Assembly: GCA_029260765.1 (NCBI GenBank)
Contig: JAJDCP010000071.1
Span: forward strand, 1-50,323
From: Planctomycetota bacterium
GTDB lineage: Bacteria; Planctomycetota; J058; JAJDCP01
DNA: 50,323 nt
Reading direction: 5' to 3'
Of the stretch, positions 1-9,006 are shown piece after piece (position 1 is the stretch's first letter; every line of letters starts with the position of its first letter). The translations under genes and the position numbers were made by a program. The notes below the pieces were generated by a model, which saw only the letters and a program-made list of their open reading frames with translations, had not been told where the DNA came from and did not search any database.

Positions 1-52
1 CCTTCGCCACCTGCTGCGGGTGCGCGAGTTTCCGATGGCGCTGGTCGCCTGA
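1..52 (+). CDS. 3' end of an upstream gene (partial)
   Basis: The frame that starts at base 2 encodes the last 16 residues of a protein (ending ...FPMALVA) and stops with TGA 26 bases before the next start codon. The short gap and shared direction suggest one operon with the following modular protein. Nothing in these few residues identifies a family, so no function is given. Confidence 0.5.
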   Translation, partial: LRHLLRVREFPMALVA

Positions 53-78
53 GATTCTCAGACGCCGATGAAAAGACC

Positions 79-2229
79 GTGCGATTTGCTCCCGAATCAG
101 AGTCCGCCGGCAATACAGGTTTGGAAACGCGTCCTCCATTCCTTAAACTTGTATGTATTCCGGAAAACAAACGCACGCTGGAGCAGATCATGGGAAGGGT
201 TTTCGCCAAAGCCTCCGAGGCCGTCGAAGTCAAACCTGCAGACAATGACACGCTGGCCACGATCGTCGCCCGCGAGCCGCATGCCGCCGAGGGCATCACC
301 TGGCAAGAAGTCGCCCTGTTCAATTGGGGGACCGATGCGCCGGCAGAGGTCAACGAGGCTCTGCGCCAGACCATCGGCTGCGAGTCCCCCAACAGCGAAG
401 ATCCCGCCCAGTCCAAACTGACGCCCTCAAAAGGGCCTGCGTCCGCCGGCTCGATCAAGGTCCCCAAGCTGCTGCAGCAGAAAGACCTGAAAGACAAAGC
501 CAGCGTCGAGCTGAAGCTGTCTGGGCCGCCAAAGCTGGAGCCCCAGGTGCGGGTCGAGCTCGTACGCGGCGCGGCACCCGACAAGGGGAAGGTGATCGGA
601 GGCGTCAAGGTCAAGCTGACCGGGCCCACCCCTGGCGAGAAACCTACCGTCCCCGAGACCGGTCTGGCCATTTTCGATCCGGTCAAACCGGGTTCCTACA
701 CGGTCAGCTTTACTGCAGAGACTCCCGAGAAGGACGGTTTGTTCAAGTTTCCGGAAGAGCCCATGACCGTTGAGGTCAAGGGACGATGGGATCCTCCCGT
801 ACACCTCGACGCCGCTCCAGGCTCGATCCTCAAGCTCAAGATCAAGGGCGGCCCGGACAAAGCTCCGATGGATGGCGTCAAGGTCAAGCTGAGTGGCCCT
901 GAAACGCGCGAAGAGACCACCAAGGGCAAGGAGGCCGTGTTCAAAGCGCTGACTCCGGGCGAGTACAAAGTCGGGGTCGAGGTTCCAGGCGATTCTCCGG
1001 TCGTGATCGATGATCTCGAGACCGTGACCACCTTGCCGTACGAGCTGCTCGAGAAAGAGCTCGAGATCAAGATCAAGACCTTCAAAGTGCTGTCACTGGG
1101 TTTCAAGTCCGACCACGACGAGCTGTTGGACAACACCGCCGACTGGCGCCGCACGGGCAATCCCTACAAGAAGCCCGAGTGGACTGAGGCCCTGCAGAGT
1201 CCTGTCAGCCACGACCTCGACAAGGAGGTCGAGATCGAGATCGAGGTCGAAGTCGGGCCCGCCTGTGCGATGCCCGAGAAGGCACACATCATCGGCGATG
1301 GCTTCTTGAAGTACGACTTCGAAGTCGAGCTCAAGCCCGGCAAGACCAAGCACACGCTCAAGTCGACGAACAAACTGCCCGCACAGATCAAACATCACAA
1401 GAACAAGAGCATCCGCTGGAAGGCGGCGCTCGAGAAGAGTGGTGAGGTTCTGGGAGGCGAGACCGGCAGCCTCGCCATCTACGCCATCATGCACAAGCCG
1501 CGCAGCGAAGGGCAGCCCGAAGATGGTGCCACCGTCAAGCGCATGGAGAAGGCCATCGCCTGGATGGGGGAAGCCAACACGCTCGATGCGATGGACATCG
1601 TCGAGCACCTGTTCGGCAAGTTCGACCACTATGTGCTCGGCTTCAACTTCCTCACCAGCTCCCAGCAGAAATACCTCGACCGCAATCCTGCCGAGAAGCA
1701 GAAGATGATCGACGACGGCTTCGCGACCTTCAAGAACAACTCCGTCGGAGGCGCCTGGCCGCTGGCTCAGTACAACAACTACGGCGGCGAGTGCCAGGCG
1801 ATGGTGCGCTGCATCCGTGGGGTGATGACACAGGCGGGCTGCCCCGGCAAGGCTGAGGTCAAGTACGTCAATGCCGATGCGAGCAAGCCGTACACGGCGA
1901 TCGTCAGCCCTGGCGGTACGCGCTGCAAGGGCCCTGATCCCAAGAAGCGTTACGCCCTGGTCGATGCAGAGGTCAAAGTCGGCGAAATGCATGGGGCTGA
2001 CAGCAGTGTGGGGTGGAACAACTACGAAGCCTACATGCGCTACGAGCACGAAGGCGATGCCGGTTGGTTTGGCGGCGGAATCGGCCGCCTCCCCAAGGGG
2101 CAGGATCCTCTCAACGTCTTCTTTGCGATTGTCGAATACGAACGTTGGTCGGGAAGCGTCGAATTCAAGCGCATGGTGACCAAAGTCTGGAAGTACTCCG
2201 ACCACACCTGGGCGACCTGGACACACTGA
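79..2229 (+). CDS. Modular protein: LysM-like N-terminus, two beta repeat domains, Cys/His C-terminal domain
   Basis: A 716-residue protein without a signal peptide. Residues ~35-95 look like a divergent LysM-type segment (NDTLATIVAREP ... LFNWGT). Residues ~155-215 and ~250-320 are two related beta domains with the shared pattern GGVKVKLTGP ... GLAIFDPVKPGSYTV, typical of SpaA/carboxypeptidase-regulatory-like folds. The C-terminal ~330 residues hold GGECQAMVRCI (Cys572) and later VGEMHGAD (His638) followed by VGWNNYEAY, an arrangement that recalls papain/transglutaminase-like enzymes; this is inference and the third catalytic residue is not certain. The start is GTG with a weak ribosome site; an ATG eleven bases upstream lies in another frame. 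LysM-plus-effector layouts without a signal peptide are common in proteins loaded on contractile injection or type VI machines, but no such machine is visible here. Confidence 0.7.
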   Translation: MRFAPESESAGNTGLETRPPFLKLVCIPENKRTLEQIMGRVFAKASEAVEVKPADNDTLATIVAREPHAAEGITWQEVALFNWGTDAPAEVNEALRQTIGCESPNSEDPAQSKLTPSKGPASAGSIKVPKLLQQKDLKDKASVELKLSGPPKLEPQVRVELVRGAAPDKGKVIGGVKVKLTGPTPGEKPTVPETGLAIFDPVKPGSYTVSFTAETPEKDGLFKFPEEPMTVEVKGRWDPPVHLDAAPGSILKLKIKGGPDKAPMDGVKVKLSGPETREETTKGKEAVFKALTPGEYKVGVEVPGDSPVVIDDLETVTTLPYELLEKELEIKIKTFKVLSLGFKSDHDELLDNTADWRRTGNPYKKPEWTEALQSPVSHDLDKEVEIEIEVEVGPACAMPEKAHIIGDGFLKYDFEVELKPGKTKHTLKSTNKLPAQIKHHKNKSIRWKAALEKSGEVLGGETGSLAIYAIMHKPRSEGQPEDGATVKRMEKAIAWMGEANTLDAMDIVEHLFGKFDHYVLGFNFLTSSQQKYLDRNPAEKQKMIDDGFATFKNNSVGGAWPLAQYNNYGGECQAMVRCIRGVMTQAGCPGKAEVKYVNADASKPYTAIVSPGGTRCKGPDPKKRYALVDAEVKVGEMHGADSSVGWNNYEAYMRYEHEGDAGWFGGGIGRLPKGQDPLNVFFAIVEYERWSGSVEFKRMVTKVWKYSDHTWATWTH

Positions 2230-2272
2230 GTGTGATACAGTCGCTCGCCGAAGCACAGGGAACGGAGAGGCC

Positions 2273-2944
2273 ATGAGCGAGACAGACACCTTCGCTGGCG
2301 CGCGCACGAGCTGGCTCGAGCAGGTGGCCGCGGCACAGTTCCAACCGCTGGACGGGGTCGAAGGGGCGCCGTCGCGGGCGATCTACCAATCGATCGACTG
2401 GGACAAACTGGTCTTTCGGGATCGGCGCGGCCCGCACAGCACGAAGGCTGAGGTCGAGCGAAGCTTCCGGGTCGGCGCTCCGGAACAGTTCGACATGTTG
2501 CGCCATCGCTACGAATTGACCTTCAAGCGCGAGAAACCAGACACCGAGACGCCCGAAGATGCGGCCCCCGAGCTCGAGAAGTGTCGGCTGGAGGTCACCG
2601 TCAGCGAGGGAACCACCGCCTATCACGTGCAGGTGCGGCTGGCCGAAAACCCGGACTATTGGGGAGAAGCGCCGCGCGAGCGCGCGGTCAGCGTCGCGCG
2701 GGCACTGTTTCGCGATCTCCCCGAAGACTGTGCCTTCAGCGACCACGAAGGGCCGCCCGCCGGTCTGCTCAGCAGCAATGCAGCTCTGACTCTGACGCAG
2801 CTGGATACGCCTGCTGAGCGCATCGACGCCCTGCTCGGCGATGATGAGGTCATCTTCGTGCTCTACAAGCTGCACTGGGAATACGACGTGCTGGTCAAGG
2901 GGGACGCTTGGTTCTCCGACGAGTTCAGGAAGGCCCACGGCTGA
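2273..2944 (+). CDS. Hypothetical protein, partner of the modular protein
   Basis: A 223-residue acidic soluble protein with no signal peptide or membrane segment and no motif I recognise. It starts at ATG behind GGAGAGG, 43 bases after the modular protein on the same strand, so the two are probably co-transcribed. Its position and size would suit a chaperone, adaptor or immunity protein for the larger neighbour, but the sequence does not show which. The final residues (LHWEYDVLVKGDAWFS) are rich in aromatic residues. It ends four bases from the stop of the convergent small membrane gene. Confidence 0.7.
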   Translation: MSETDTFAGARTSWLEQVAAAQFQPLDGVEGAPSRAIYQSIDWDKLVFRDRRGPHSTKAEVERSFRVGAPEQFDMLRHRYELTFKREKPDTETPEDAAPELEKCRLEVTVSEGTTAYHVQVRLAENPDYWGEAPRERAVSVARALFRDLPEDCAFSDHEGPPAGLLSSNAALTLTQLDTPAERIDALLGDDEVIFVLYKLHWEYDVLVKGDAWFSDEFRKAHG

Positions 2945-2948
2945 GCCG

Positions 2949-3161
2949 CTACTCCTTTACGTCCGGCGCACCCTCGCGCTGCTGCAGATCTTCCTGGCTG
3001 GCCCGACTCATGTCTCCGAGCACAACCGTATAGGTCAGGGCCAGGATCGCCAGACCGAACAGGACCAACAGCACCCACTGCCATGCCGGGCGGGACGGAG
3101 GGCCCTTGGGCGGCTGTTGCGCGGGCCGTTTCTTGCGCGTCTTCTTCTTCTTCTTCCCCAT
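2949..3161 (-). CDS. Small single-pass membrane protein with a poly-lysine head
   Basis: A 70-residue protein: a very basic head (GKKKKKTRKKRP), a proline-rich stretch, one hydrophobic segment (WVLLVLFGLAILALTYTVVL, ~28-47) and an acidic tail. The positive-inside rule predicts a cytoplasmic head. The chosen ATG has GGAGAGC just upstream; an open frame continues 16 codons further up, but those codons contain the ribosome site. The family is unknown. It is divergent from the large kinase gene, with about 115 bases between the two starts. Confidence 0.6.
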   Translation of the reverse strand: MGKKKKKTRKKRPAQQPPKGPPSRPAWQWVLLVLFGLAILALTYTVVLGDMSRASQEDLQQREGAPDVKE

Positions 3162-3226
3162 CCCGCTCTCCTCTGCTCCCATTCTGCCTTGCTGGGCCGT
3201 TTGCTGCAACGCGCCTGGCGGCTGAT

Positions 3227-3255
3227 TTGGTGTTCGCGGAGGATCTCGTTAGACT
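3227..3255 (+). promoter_or_regulatory. Candidate sigma70-type promoter of the kinase-FGE gene
   Basis: TTGGTG and TAGACT are separated by exactly 17 bases and lie just upstream of the GTG start of the large kinase. Each hexamer matches the consensus in four of six places. The call rests on sequence pattern and position only. Confidence 0.35.
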
Positions 3256-3276
3256 GATGGGAACGAGGGAGCTCTC

Positions 3277-6200
3277 GTGAACCTGAGTGAACTGGAAACG
3301 CCCGTCCTCTGGCGCGTAGGGCGCAGCCCACCCAAAAAAGGCTCGGCACCCTTCCGCCAGCGAGATTTTGGCAGCTACCGTCTGGTCGAGCTGATCGCCC
3401 ATGGCGGCATGGGCATGGTCTACCGTGCACGTCAGCGCGGTCTCGACCGCGAGGTGGCGCTGAAGGTGCTACTGACCGGCGAGGACGCATCCCTTGACGA
3501 GGTCAAGCGCTTCTTGAATGAGGCGCGGGCCGCGGCGCGCTTGTCTCATCCGTACATCGTGCCGATCCATGAAGTCGGAGAGGCGGCCGGCAAGTACTTC
3601 TTCACTATGGACCTGGTGCGCGGGCAGTCGCTCGACGTCGTGCTCGACAAAGAACGCCTGCCGATCAAGTGGTCGCTGGCGATGGTGCGCAAAGTCTGTC
3701 TGGCCGTGCACTACGCCCACGAGCAGGGCATTGTGCATCGGGACATCAAACCGGGCAACATCCTGATCGATGCCGAGGGTGATCCGCATCTCACCGATTT
3801 TGGCCTGGCGAAATCGATCCACCACGAACCGAGCCTGGACTTCACCACGCCGGGCACCGTGCTCGGCACGCCCTACTACATGTCGCCGGAGCAGTCTCGC
3901 GGGGACTCAGCCGACACGCGCTCAGACGTCTACTCGCTGGGGGCGGTCCTCTACCAGTTGCTGACCGGGCGGCCCCCTTTCGAAGGCCGCTCACCCGCCG
4001 ATCTGATCCGGCGCATCTCCGAGAACGACCCGGTTCCACCGCGCCAGCTCGACAGCAAGATCCACCGCGACATCGAGACCATCACCCTCAAAGCGCTGGC
4101 CAAAGACCCCAAGCTCCGCTATCCCTCGGCGTTGGCGATGGCCGAAGATCTGGGACGCTATGCCAATGGTGAGGCCATCCTGGCGCGGCCCGAGTCCACT
4201 GTCGAGCGCCTGGCGCGACGCTACCGCCGCAATCCGTTGCCCGCCCTGCTGTCTACGCTGCTGCTCGCCATCCTGCTGGTGATCGCCTCGCGCGAGATCG
4301 CTGTGTATGCCAAGGACTGGAAGATGCGCGAGCAGCTCTTGCGGGCGGGCGTTGAGAAGCTGAAGTTGGTCGAGACCCAGTGGCACCAGCTCGCCTCGCA
4401 AGAGAGCTTCTGGCAGGCGCGCACCGACCTGGACGAGGCCGAAGACCTGATGCGGCGGGCGATGGCCGCGGGCCACGACGAGGCGCGGCTCGAGCTGGCA
4501 GTGGTGCCCGAGACGCGCTCGTTGCTCGCCGCGGCAGAGACAGCCTGGAATCAACGCCGCCTGCTCGAGCTCGAAGAAGCTGCTCGCGCCGAAGAGAGGC
4601 GCTGGCAGGACACGCTGCGCCAGGTCGACGCTCAGCTCGGGGTCTTCGCTGGCGCCAGTCTGCTCGCCTATGCCGACAGCGTTCGCGAGACAGATCTCGA
4701 AGAGGCTGTGAGTAGTTATTCGGCGGCCGAGAGACGTTTCAGCGCAGTGCTGCAAGACTTTCCCGGGCACCAACGGGCGCGCGAGGACAAATTCGCGTGC
4801 TTGCTTCGTGCCGCAGAGATGATCGGGTTGCAGGGCAGCTACCTGTGGGCTGGAGACAAGCTGAAAGAGGCCTTGGAGATCGGTCTCGACAGCCTGCGTG
4901 TCTATGCGATGCTCGGGGATCTCGGCGAGCGTAAGGAGAAGACCGACGAGTACGTCAGCAAGTTCGTGGATGGTCGCCTGAATCTTGAAAATGGCCACTT
5001 CGCGATCGCGATCGACTACTTCAAGAGCGCGCTGCAGTTCCTTGAGCGCACCCACCAGGGCTCGGGAGAAGAAGCCGAAAAGCTGCGCGGACTGCTTCGA
5101 GAGGCCAATCTCGGTCTACTGCTGCGTGAGGCGGAGGGGCTCGAGCGGGAGTTGCTCCTGGCCCAGCTGGGGAGCATCGGGGCTCCGGCTGGGGGCTTGA
5201 GCAGCCTCGCCGCGGCAGCAGAGCTTCCCACCCGGCTGTTGGCGGTCTCGCGTTATCCCGACTTGATCCGAGCGCTCGAGAAAGCCCGGGGGCTGGCTGA
5301 CGGCGAGGTCCTGAGCTCTCTCGACGCCCGGATTGCCCGCTTCCGCCGGTTGCAATTCCAGGCGCTGCACGCGCAGGTGGTCGAGAAGATCGAGGCGCGG
5401 CTCTGGGCCGAGGCCAAACAGACTCTTGATGAGATCCGTCATTTCGGTGAGCCGGAGCCTCGCACCGAGAGACTGCGGGCCGAGATCGCCAGCTTCGAAT
5501 CGAGCCCGGAAGGGATGGCTTGCATGCCGCGCGTGCGGGCCCAGCTCGGTTCGGTCCATCCAGAAGACAACAATCCCCTGTACACCGTCGAGCTCGAGAC
5601 CTTCTTCATCGACAAGTTCGAGGTGACCAACCGCGACTACCGCGAGTTCATCGATGCGCAAGGGTACGAACGCCTGCAGTATTGGCCGTTGGGGTTCTTC
5701 TACGGCCATGAGGTCGACGAGGACCTTTTGCCCGAGAGCCGCCGGCTCAGTGATGAGGCCAAACTCGCCCGCCTGCGGCAGCTACGCAACCAGCATGAAG
5801 GTGCCGGGGTCCTCGGGAAGATTGGGCCTGCGGTCTGGCTTGAAGCAGCTTGTCCCGTCGGTGGCTGCGCGAGCTGCAAGGGCGTCGAGCTCGACCATCC
5901 TGTGCGGGGCGTCTCGTTCTACGAGGCGCAAGCCTATGCGCGCTTCGTGGGCAAGCGGCTGCCCACGGAATCCGAGTGGGAGCTGGCCGCGCGTTGGGAC
6001 GACGGCGACCAGGTGATGCGCACCTATCCGTGGGGCGAGGAGTTCTCTCTCGATCGGGGCCGTTTCAAGGCCGCGGGACCAACCATGGGCCACTTTCCTC
6101 GCGATAGCAGCCCGTCCGGCTGCTGGCACATGGGCGGCAATGTGGCTGAATGGGCCTCGTGCGCCCGCGCGTTTGTCGTCGACGGCCAGACCCTCTTCGC

Positions 6201-6339
6201 GGTGGGAGAAGCGATGCTGCGAGGTGGGTCTTTCCAGACCAGCGATGCTCAAGGTGCGCGTCCCTCGGCGCGTCAGCACGCCGGCGACCCCAGCTACCGC
6301 AGTCCTTGCGTAGGATTCCGCTGCGTTCAGGATCCTTGA
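3277..6339 (+). CDS. Ser/Thr protein kinase fused to an FGE-like (sulfatase-modifying factor) domain
   Basis: A 1020-residue membrane kinase. The PknB-type catalytic domain spans ~32-300 with the glycine loop AHGGMGMVYRA, the lysine in VALKVL, HRDIKPGNIL (His154, Asp156), DFGLAKS and GTPYYMSPEQ, so it should be active. A hydrophobic segment near 316-334 (LPALLSTLLLAILLVIA) is followed by ~400 helical, Glu/Arg/Leu-rich residues (TPR or coiled coil). From ~755 an FGE/SUMF1-like domain follows: FFIDKFEVTNRDYREF, RLPTESEWELAARW, GGNVAEWA, MLRGGSF and VGFRCV. The cysteine pair needed to make formylglycine is absent after GGSF, so this domain is more likely a C-type-lectin-fold binding module than an enzyme. 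The GTG start has GAGGGAGC upstream. Kinase-FGE fusions are known from Planctomycetota and Myxococcota. Confidence 0.9.
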   Translation: MNLSELETPVLWRVGRSPPKKGSAPFRQRDFGSYRLVELIAHGGMGMVYRARQRGLDREVALKVLLTGEDASLDEVKRFLNEARAAARLSHPYIVPIHEVGEAAGKYFFTMDLVRGQSLDVVLDKERLPIKWSLAMVRKVCLAVHYAHEQGIVHRDIKPGNILIDAEGDPHLTDFGLAKSIHHEPSLDFTTPGTVLGTPYYMSPEQSRGDSADTRSDVYSLGAVLYQLLTGRPPFEGRSPADLIRRISENDPVPPRQLDSKIHRDIETITLKALAKDPKLRYPSALAMAEDLGRYANGEAILARPESTVERLARRYRRNPLPALLSTLLLAILLVIASREIAVYAKDWKMREQLLRAGVEKLKLVETQWHQLASQESFWQARTDLDEAEDLMRRAMAAGHDEARLELAVVPETRSLLAAAETAWNQRRLLELEEAARAEERRWQDTLRQVDAQLGVFAGASLLAYADSVRETDLEEAVSSYSAAERRFSAVLQDFPGHQRAREDKFACLLRAAEMIGLQGSYLWAGDKLKEALEIGLDSLRVYAMLGDLGERKEKTDEYVSKFVDGRLNLENGHFAIAIDYFKSALQFLERTHQGSGEEAEKLRGLLREANLGLLLREAEGLERELLLAQLGSIGAPAGGLSSLAAAAELPTRLLAVSRYPDLIRALEKARGLADGEVLSSLDARIARFRRLQFQALHAQVVEKIEARLWAEAKQTLDEIRHFGEPEPRTERLRAEIASFESSPEGMACMPRVRAQLGSVHPEDNNPLYTVELETFFIDKFEVTNRDYREFIDAQGYERLQYWPLGFFYGHEVDEDLLPESRRLSDEAKLARLRQLRNQHEGAGVLGKIGPAVWLEAACPVGGCASCKGVELDHPVRGVSFYEAQAYARFVGKRLPTESEWELAARWDDGDQVMRTYPWGEEFSLDRGRFKAAGPTMGHFPRDSSPSGCWHMGGNVAEWASCARAFVVDGQTLFAVGEAMLRGGSFQTSDAQGARPSARQHAGDPSYRSPCVGFRCVQDP

Positions 6340-6502
6340 TCAGCCTCCCTGGCAGCCCGCCAGATTCCCCGCACCGACCCCTCCAAGCGTTTGCGATTGC
6401 GGCAGACCCGGGCATACCCGATAATGCGGCCGTTTCTCCATGCCCGCCCTGTGCGGCGTCACCTGTGCCTGGATCGTCCAGGCGCGCGATAAGGAGTCCC
6501 GT

Positions 6503-8776
6503 ATGTACGCACGATCCTTCCGGAGCCCAAGTGCCCTGGTCACGCTTGCGGGCGCGCTCTGCCTGCTGATCCCCGGAGCCTTTGCTGACGGGCCCGACCA
6601 CTCCAGCCCCGAAGCCTTGTTGCGCAGCTTCGTGGAGATGGTCAACAGCAAGCAGACTGAGGGAATCGAGCAGATCTTCCACCCTGACGAGCGTGAAATG
6701 GCCGCGATGATGGTCCAGAACATGCCCGAAGGAAAGCTCGACTTTGAGCTGATCGAGCAACATAGCCAGGAAGATTGGGCAGTTTTGCGCTGCAAGCTGC
6801 TCGAGGACGGCGACGGAAATGTCGACAACCTGCTCTTTGCCCGCATCGATGGCAACTGGCACCTCGTCTTCGGTTTTACCGGTGAGATCGAGCCCCCTGA
6901 TTGGATCAAGGAGAAGAAGGCAGCCTGGGACGCCGAGGCTTTCCTCAACGATGACAGCATTCTGCCTGTGGCCGTGGGCGAACCGCTCGATGTGACTCTT
7001 GAGCCCGATACCTATCCCGTATTCCGCTTCGAGGTTCTCGAGGCAGGTTTCGTCGACATCAATATCGAGAAGTCCGACGAAGATGCCTGGCTGTGGGCGT
7101 CTCTGTATTCCGCAGACATGGAGTACCTGACGGCTGGGAAAGACCACGCCACGGGCGTGCGTATCGTCGAAGAGCTCCAGCCTGGCCACTACCGCCTCGA
7201 AGTGGGTGTTGGCAGCGAGGGGCCGGTTGCTGCGAGCTTCTTGATCAAGACCTTGCCGGCGGGCGAGCTGCCAGACGGCTTTGTGCGTTGGGATGGGGCA
7301 GCGCCGGCAGAATTCGAGTTGGACGCCAACCAGGTGGTCACCTACTTCCTGGACCTGGCTGAGGCAGGCAACTACGCTCTGTTCACCACGGGCAGCCTTT
7401 TGAACGACGAGTCCGGCTCCACGCCCTCGTTCAGCCTCGACATCGACTCGGGGACCTGGTACGGCTGGGGCATCGCTGCAGCGACCTTCGAGGCGGGCTC
7501 GCTGCGCATCGCCGTCACCAACGACGGCTATGAGTCCGCGCGCGGACAGCTGGGGCTGATTCCCCTGGATGCAGCGCTCGGCGACGCGCCCGTGCATGCT
7601 CTGGGGGCTTCCCAAGCCTACAAGCTGGCTGCCGGGAAGCCCGTCATCGCACGTGTCGAGATCCCATCCGCCGGCACATATGTCCTCAGCAACGCGAGTG
7701 ATGCCTTCTTGTCCCAGGTGACGGGCGGACTGCTCGACCCGACGGGTTATTTCGATAGCACACTCAATGGTGAGCTCGAGCTCGAGGCGGGGTCCCACGT
7801 GCTGATCGTGATGGCACAGGGGGCAGATGCCGCAGTGCGGATGCGGATCGCAGAAATGCTCCAGCTCGAAGAGGGCGTGAGTGTGTCCGTGTTGGTCGAG
7901 AGCGGCATGCCGGTTCCTGCTCGCTTCGAGCTCGGCGAAGAGCGCAAGCTGATCGTCCATGCCAAGACCGCGGACGCGGCGGCGCTGACTTTGAATCTGC
8001 AACATGAGTGGACGCAGCTCAAGAACGTTGAAGGCGGCATGAGCGCCGAATTGAGCATGACGGTCCCGGCCGGCAGCTATCAGCTGCAACTCGACCTGGG
8101 TTGGGATAGCAACGCTCCGCAGGCGACGGTCGAGCTCGCAGTGAGCACCGCTGAGCCGGAGCCGGCAGTCGTTCCCGAGGGAGCGATTGTCGTCGCGCTC
8201 GGTGCCGACAAACCTCTGGCCGTGGCCCTCGATGGCGATGAACAGTCCGAAGTGGACATCTATTTCGAGCTGACAGAGGCCGCAGGGATCGAAGCCGTGG
8301 TGCAGGCAGATGGCGAAGCCTGGGTGGAGATGCAGCTCCTGCGCGGCGAGTTCCCGATTGGCTGGCCTGAGGACGGCCCCGACGGCCAGACGCGTCAGTT
8401 CAACCACTATCTCGAAGCGGGCGCCTACCACATCAAGGCATCCTGTTGGGAGACCGTCGGGCTCAGCATTTGGTTGCGGAAGGCAGGCATGATCGCGCTT
8501 GGCGAGACGCTCGCATGCGGCCTGGTCCCTGGCCAGAAACAGCTGTTCTTCTTTGAGCTCGCCGAGGCGAGAACCGTCACGGCCCGGCTGGTGGGCTCGA
8601 TGGGTTTTGGAGAGCTCGAGCTGTTGTCGGCCGAAGGTGATTGGATCGCGCAGGCCTGGCGGGAAGAAGGCGACGACAACTCGCTCGAAGCCGAGCTGGA
8701 TGCGGGCATGTATCAGCTGCGCATCTCGAATTACCAATCCACGGGTTTCGAGGGCGCAAAGCTCTCGTTGGAGTGA
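6503..8776 (+). CDS. Secreted beta-rich protein with PPC-like repeats
   Basis: A 757-residue exported protein. The ATG behind AAGGAG begins a clear signal peptide (MYARSFRSPSALVTLAGALC ... GAFADG). Residues ~30-130 contain a small alpha/beta segment (SPEALLRSFVEMVNSKQTEG) that resembles nuclear-transport-factor-like lipoprotein domains. The remainder is a series of about five beta-sandwich repeats of ~100-120 residues with patterns such as YRLEVGVGSEG, YHIKASCW and YQLRISNYQ, typical of bacterial pre-peptidase C-terminal (PPC) folds. No protease domain is present. An open frame reaches 21 codons further upstream but has no ribosome site. A likely role is envelope or extracellular binding; the substrate is unknown. 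Confidence 0.7.
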   Translation: MYARSFRSPSALVTLAGALCLLIPGAFADGPDHSSPEALLRSFVEMVNSKQTEGIEQIFHPDEREMAAMMVQNMPEGKLDFELIEQHSQEDWAVLRCKLLEDGDGNVDNLLFARIDGNWHLVFGFTGEIEPPDWIKEKKAAWDAEAFLNDDSILPVAVGEPLDVTLEPDTYPVFRFEVLEAGFVDINIEKSDEDAWLWASLYSADMEYLTAGKDHATGVRIVEELQPGHYRLEVGVGSEGPVAASFLIKTLPAGELPDGFVRWDGAAPAEFELDANQVVTYFLDLAEAGNYALFTTGSLLNDESGSTPSFSLDIDSGTWYGWGIAAATFEAGSLRIAVTNDGYESARGQLGLIPLDAALGDAPVHALGASQAYKLAAGKPVIARVEIPSAGTYVLSNASDAFLSQVTGGLLDPTGYFDSTLNGELELEAGSHVLIVMAQGADAAVRMRIAEMLQLEEGVSVSVLVESGMPVPARFELGEERKLIVHAKTADAAALTLNLQHEWTQLKNVEGGMSAELSMTVPAGSYQLQLDLGWDSNAPQATVELAVSTAEPEPAVVPEGAIVVALGADKPLAVALDGDEQSEVDIYFELTEAAGIEAVVQADGEAWVEMQLLRGEFPIGWPEDGPDGQTRQFNHYLEAGAYHIKASCWETVGLSIWLRKAGMIALGETLACGLVPGQKQLFFFELAEARTVTARLVGSMGFGELELLSAEGDWIAQAWREEGDDNSLEAELDAGMYQLRISNYQSTGFEGAKLSLE

Positions 8777-8805
8777 GACTGCCGCATCCGCTCCTACGCA
8801 AAACA

Positions 8806-8824
8806 GGGGAGCCAACGGCTCCCC
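8806..8824. terminator. Hairpin between convergent genes
   Basis: A perfect 8-bp stem, GGGGAGCC / GGCTCCCC, with an AAC loop lies 30 bases after the secreted protein gene and before the convergent coiled-coil gene. There is no run of T on either side, so it is an atypical terminator or an mRNA-end stabiliser. The rest of the ~230-base gap shows no gene. Confidence 0.5.
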
Positions 8825-9006
8825 CAGCCCGAATCCGTCGCCAGTCTCTGCTGCGGCCCCGCCTGACCGGCGAATTCGACCTCTCGCTGCTCGAAGATAC
8901 ACCCGTAGCGTCTGCGCTGCTCAAGCCCGAATTCTCGCGGCTATCCGGGTCCTCGCTACGAACCTGGTGACAGATCCGGGCTGGTCGCATCATGCTTCGT
9001 CCGCGT

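Noticed and set aside
68..421. An ATG frame beginning just before the modular protein
   Set aside because: The 117-residue product is Pro/Arg/Ser-rich with no motif, and the overlapping frame encodes recognisable domains.
6065..8902. A very long open frame on the minus strand opposite the secreted PPC-like protein
   Set aside because: It has no ribosome site or recognisable motif, and the plus strand shows a signal peptide and repeat domains. Long antisense frames are expected at this GC content.
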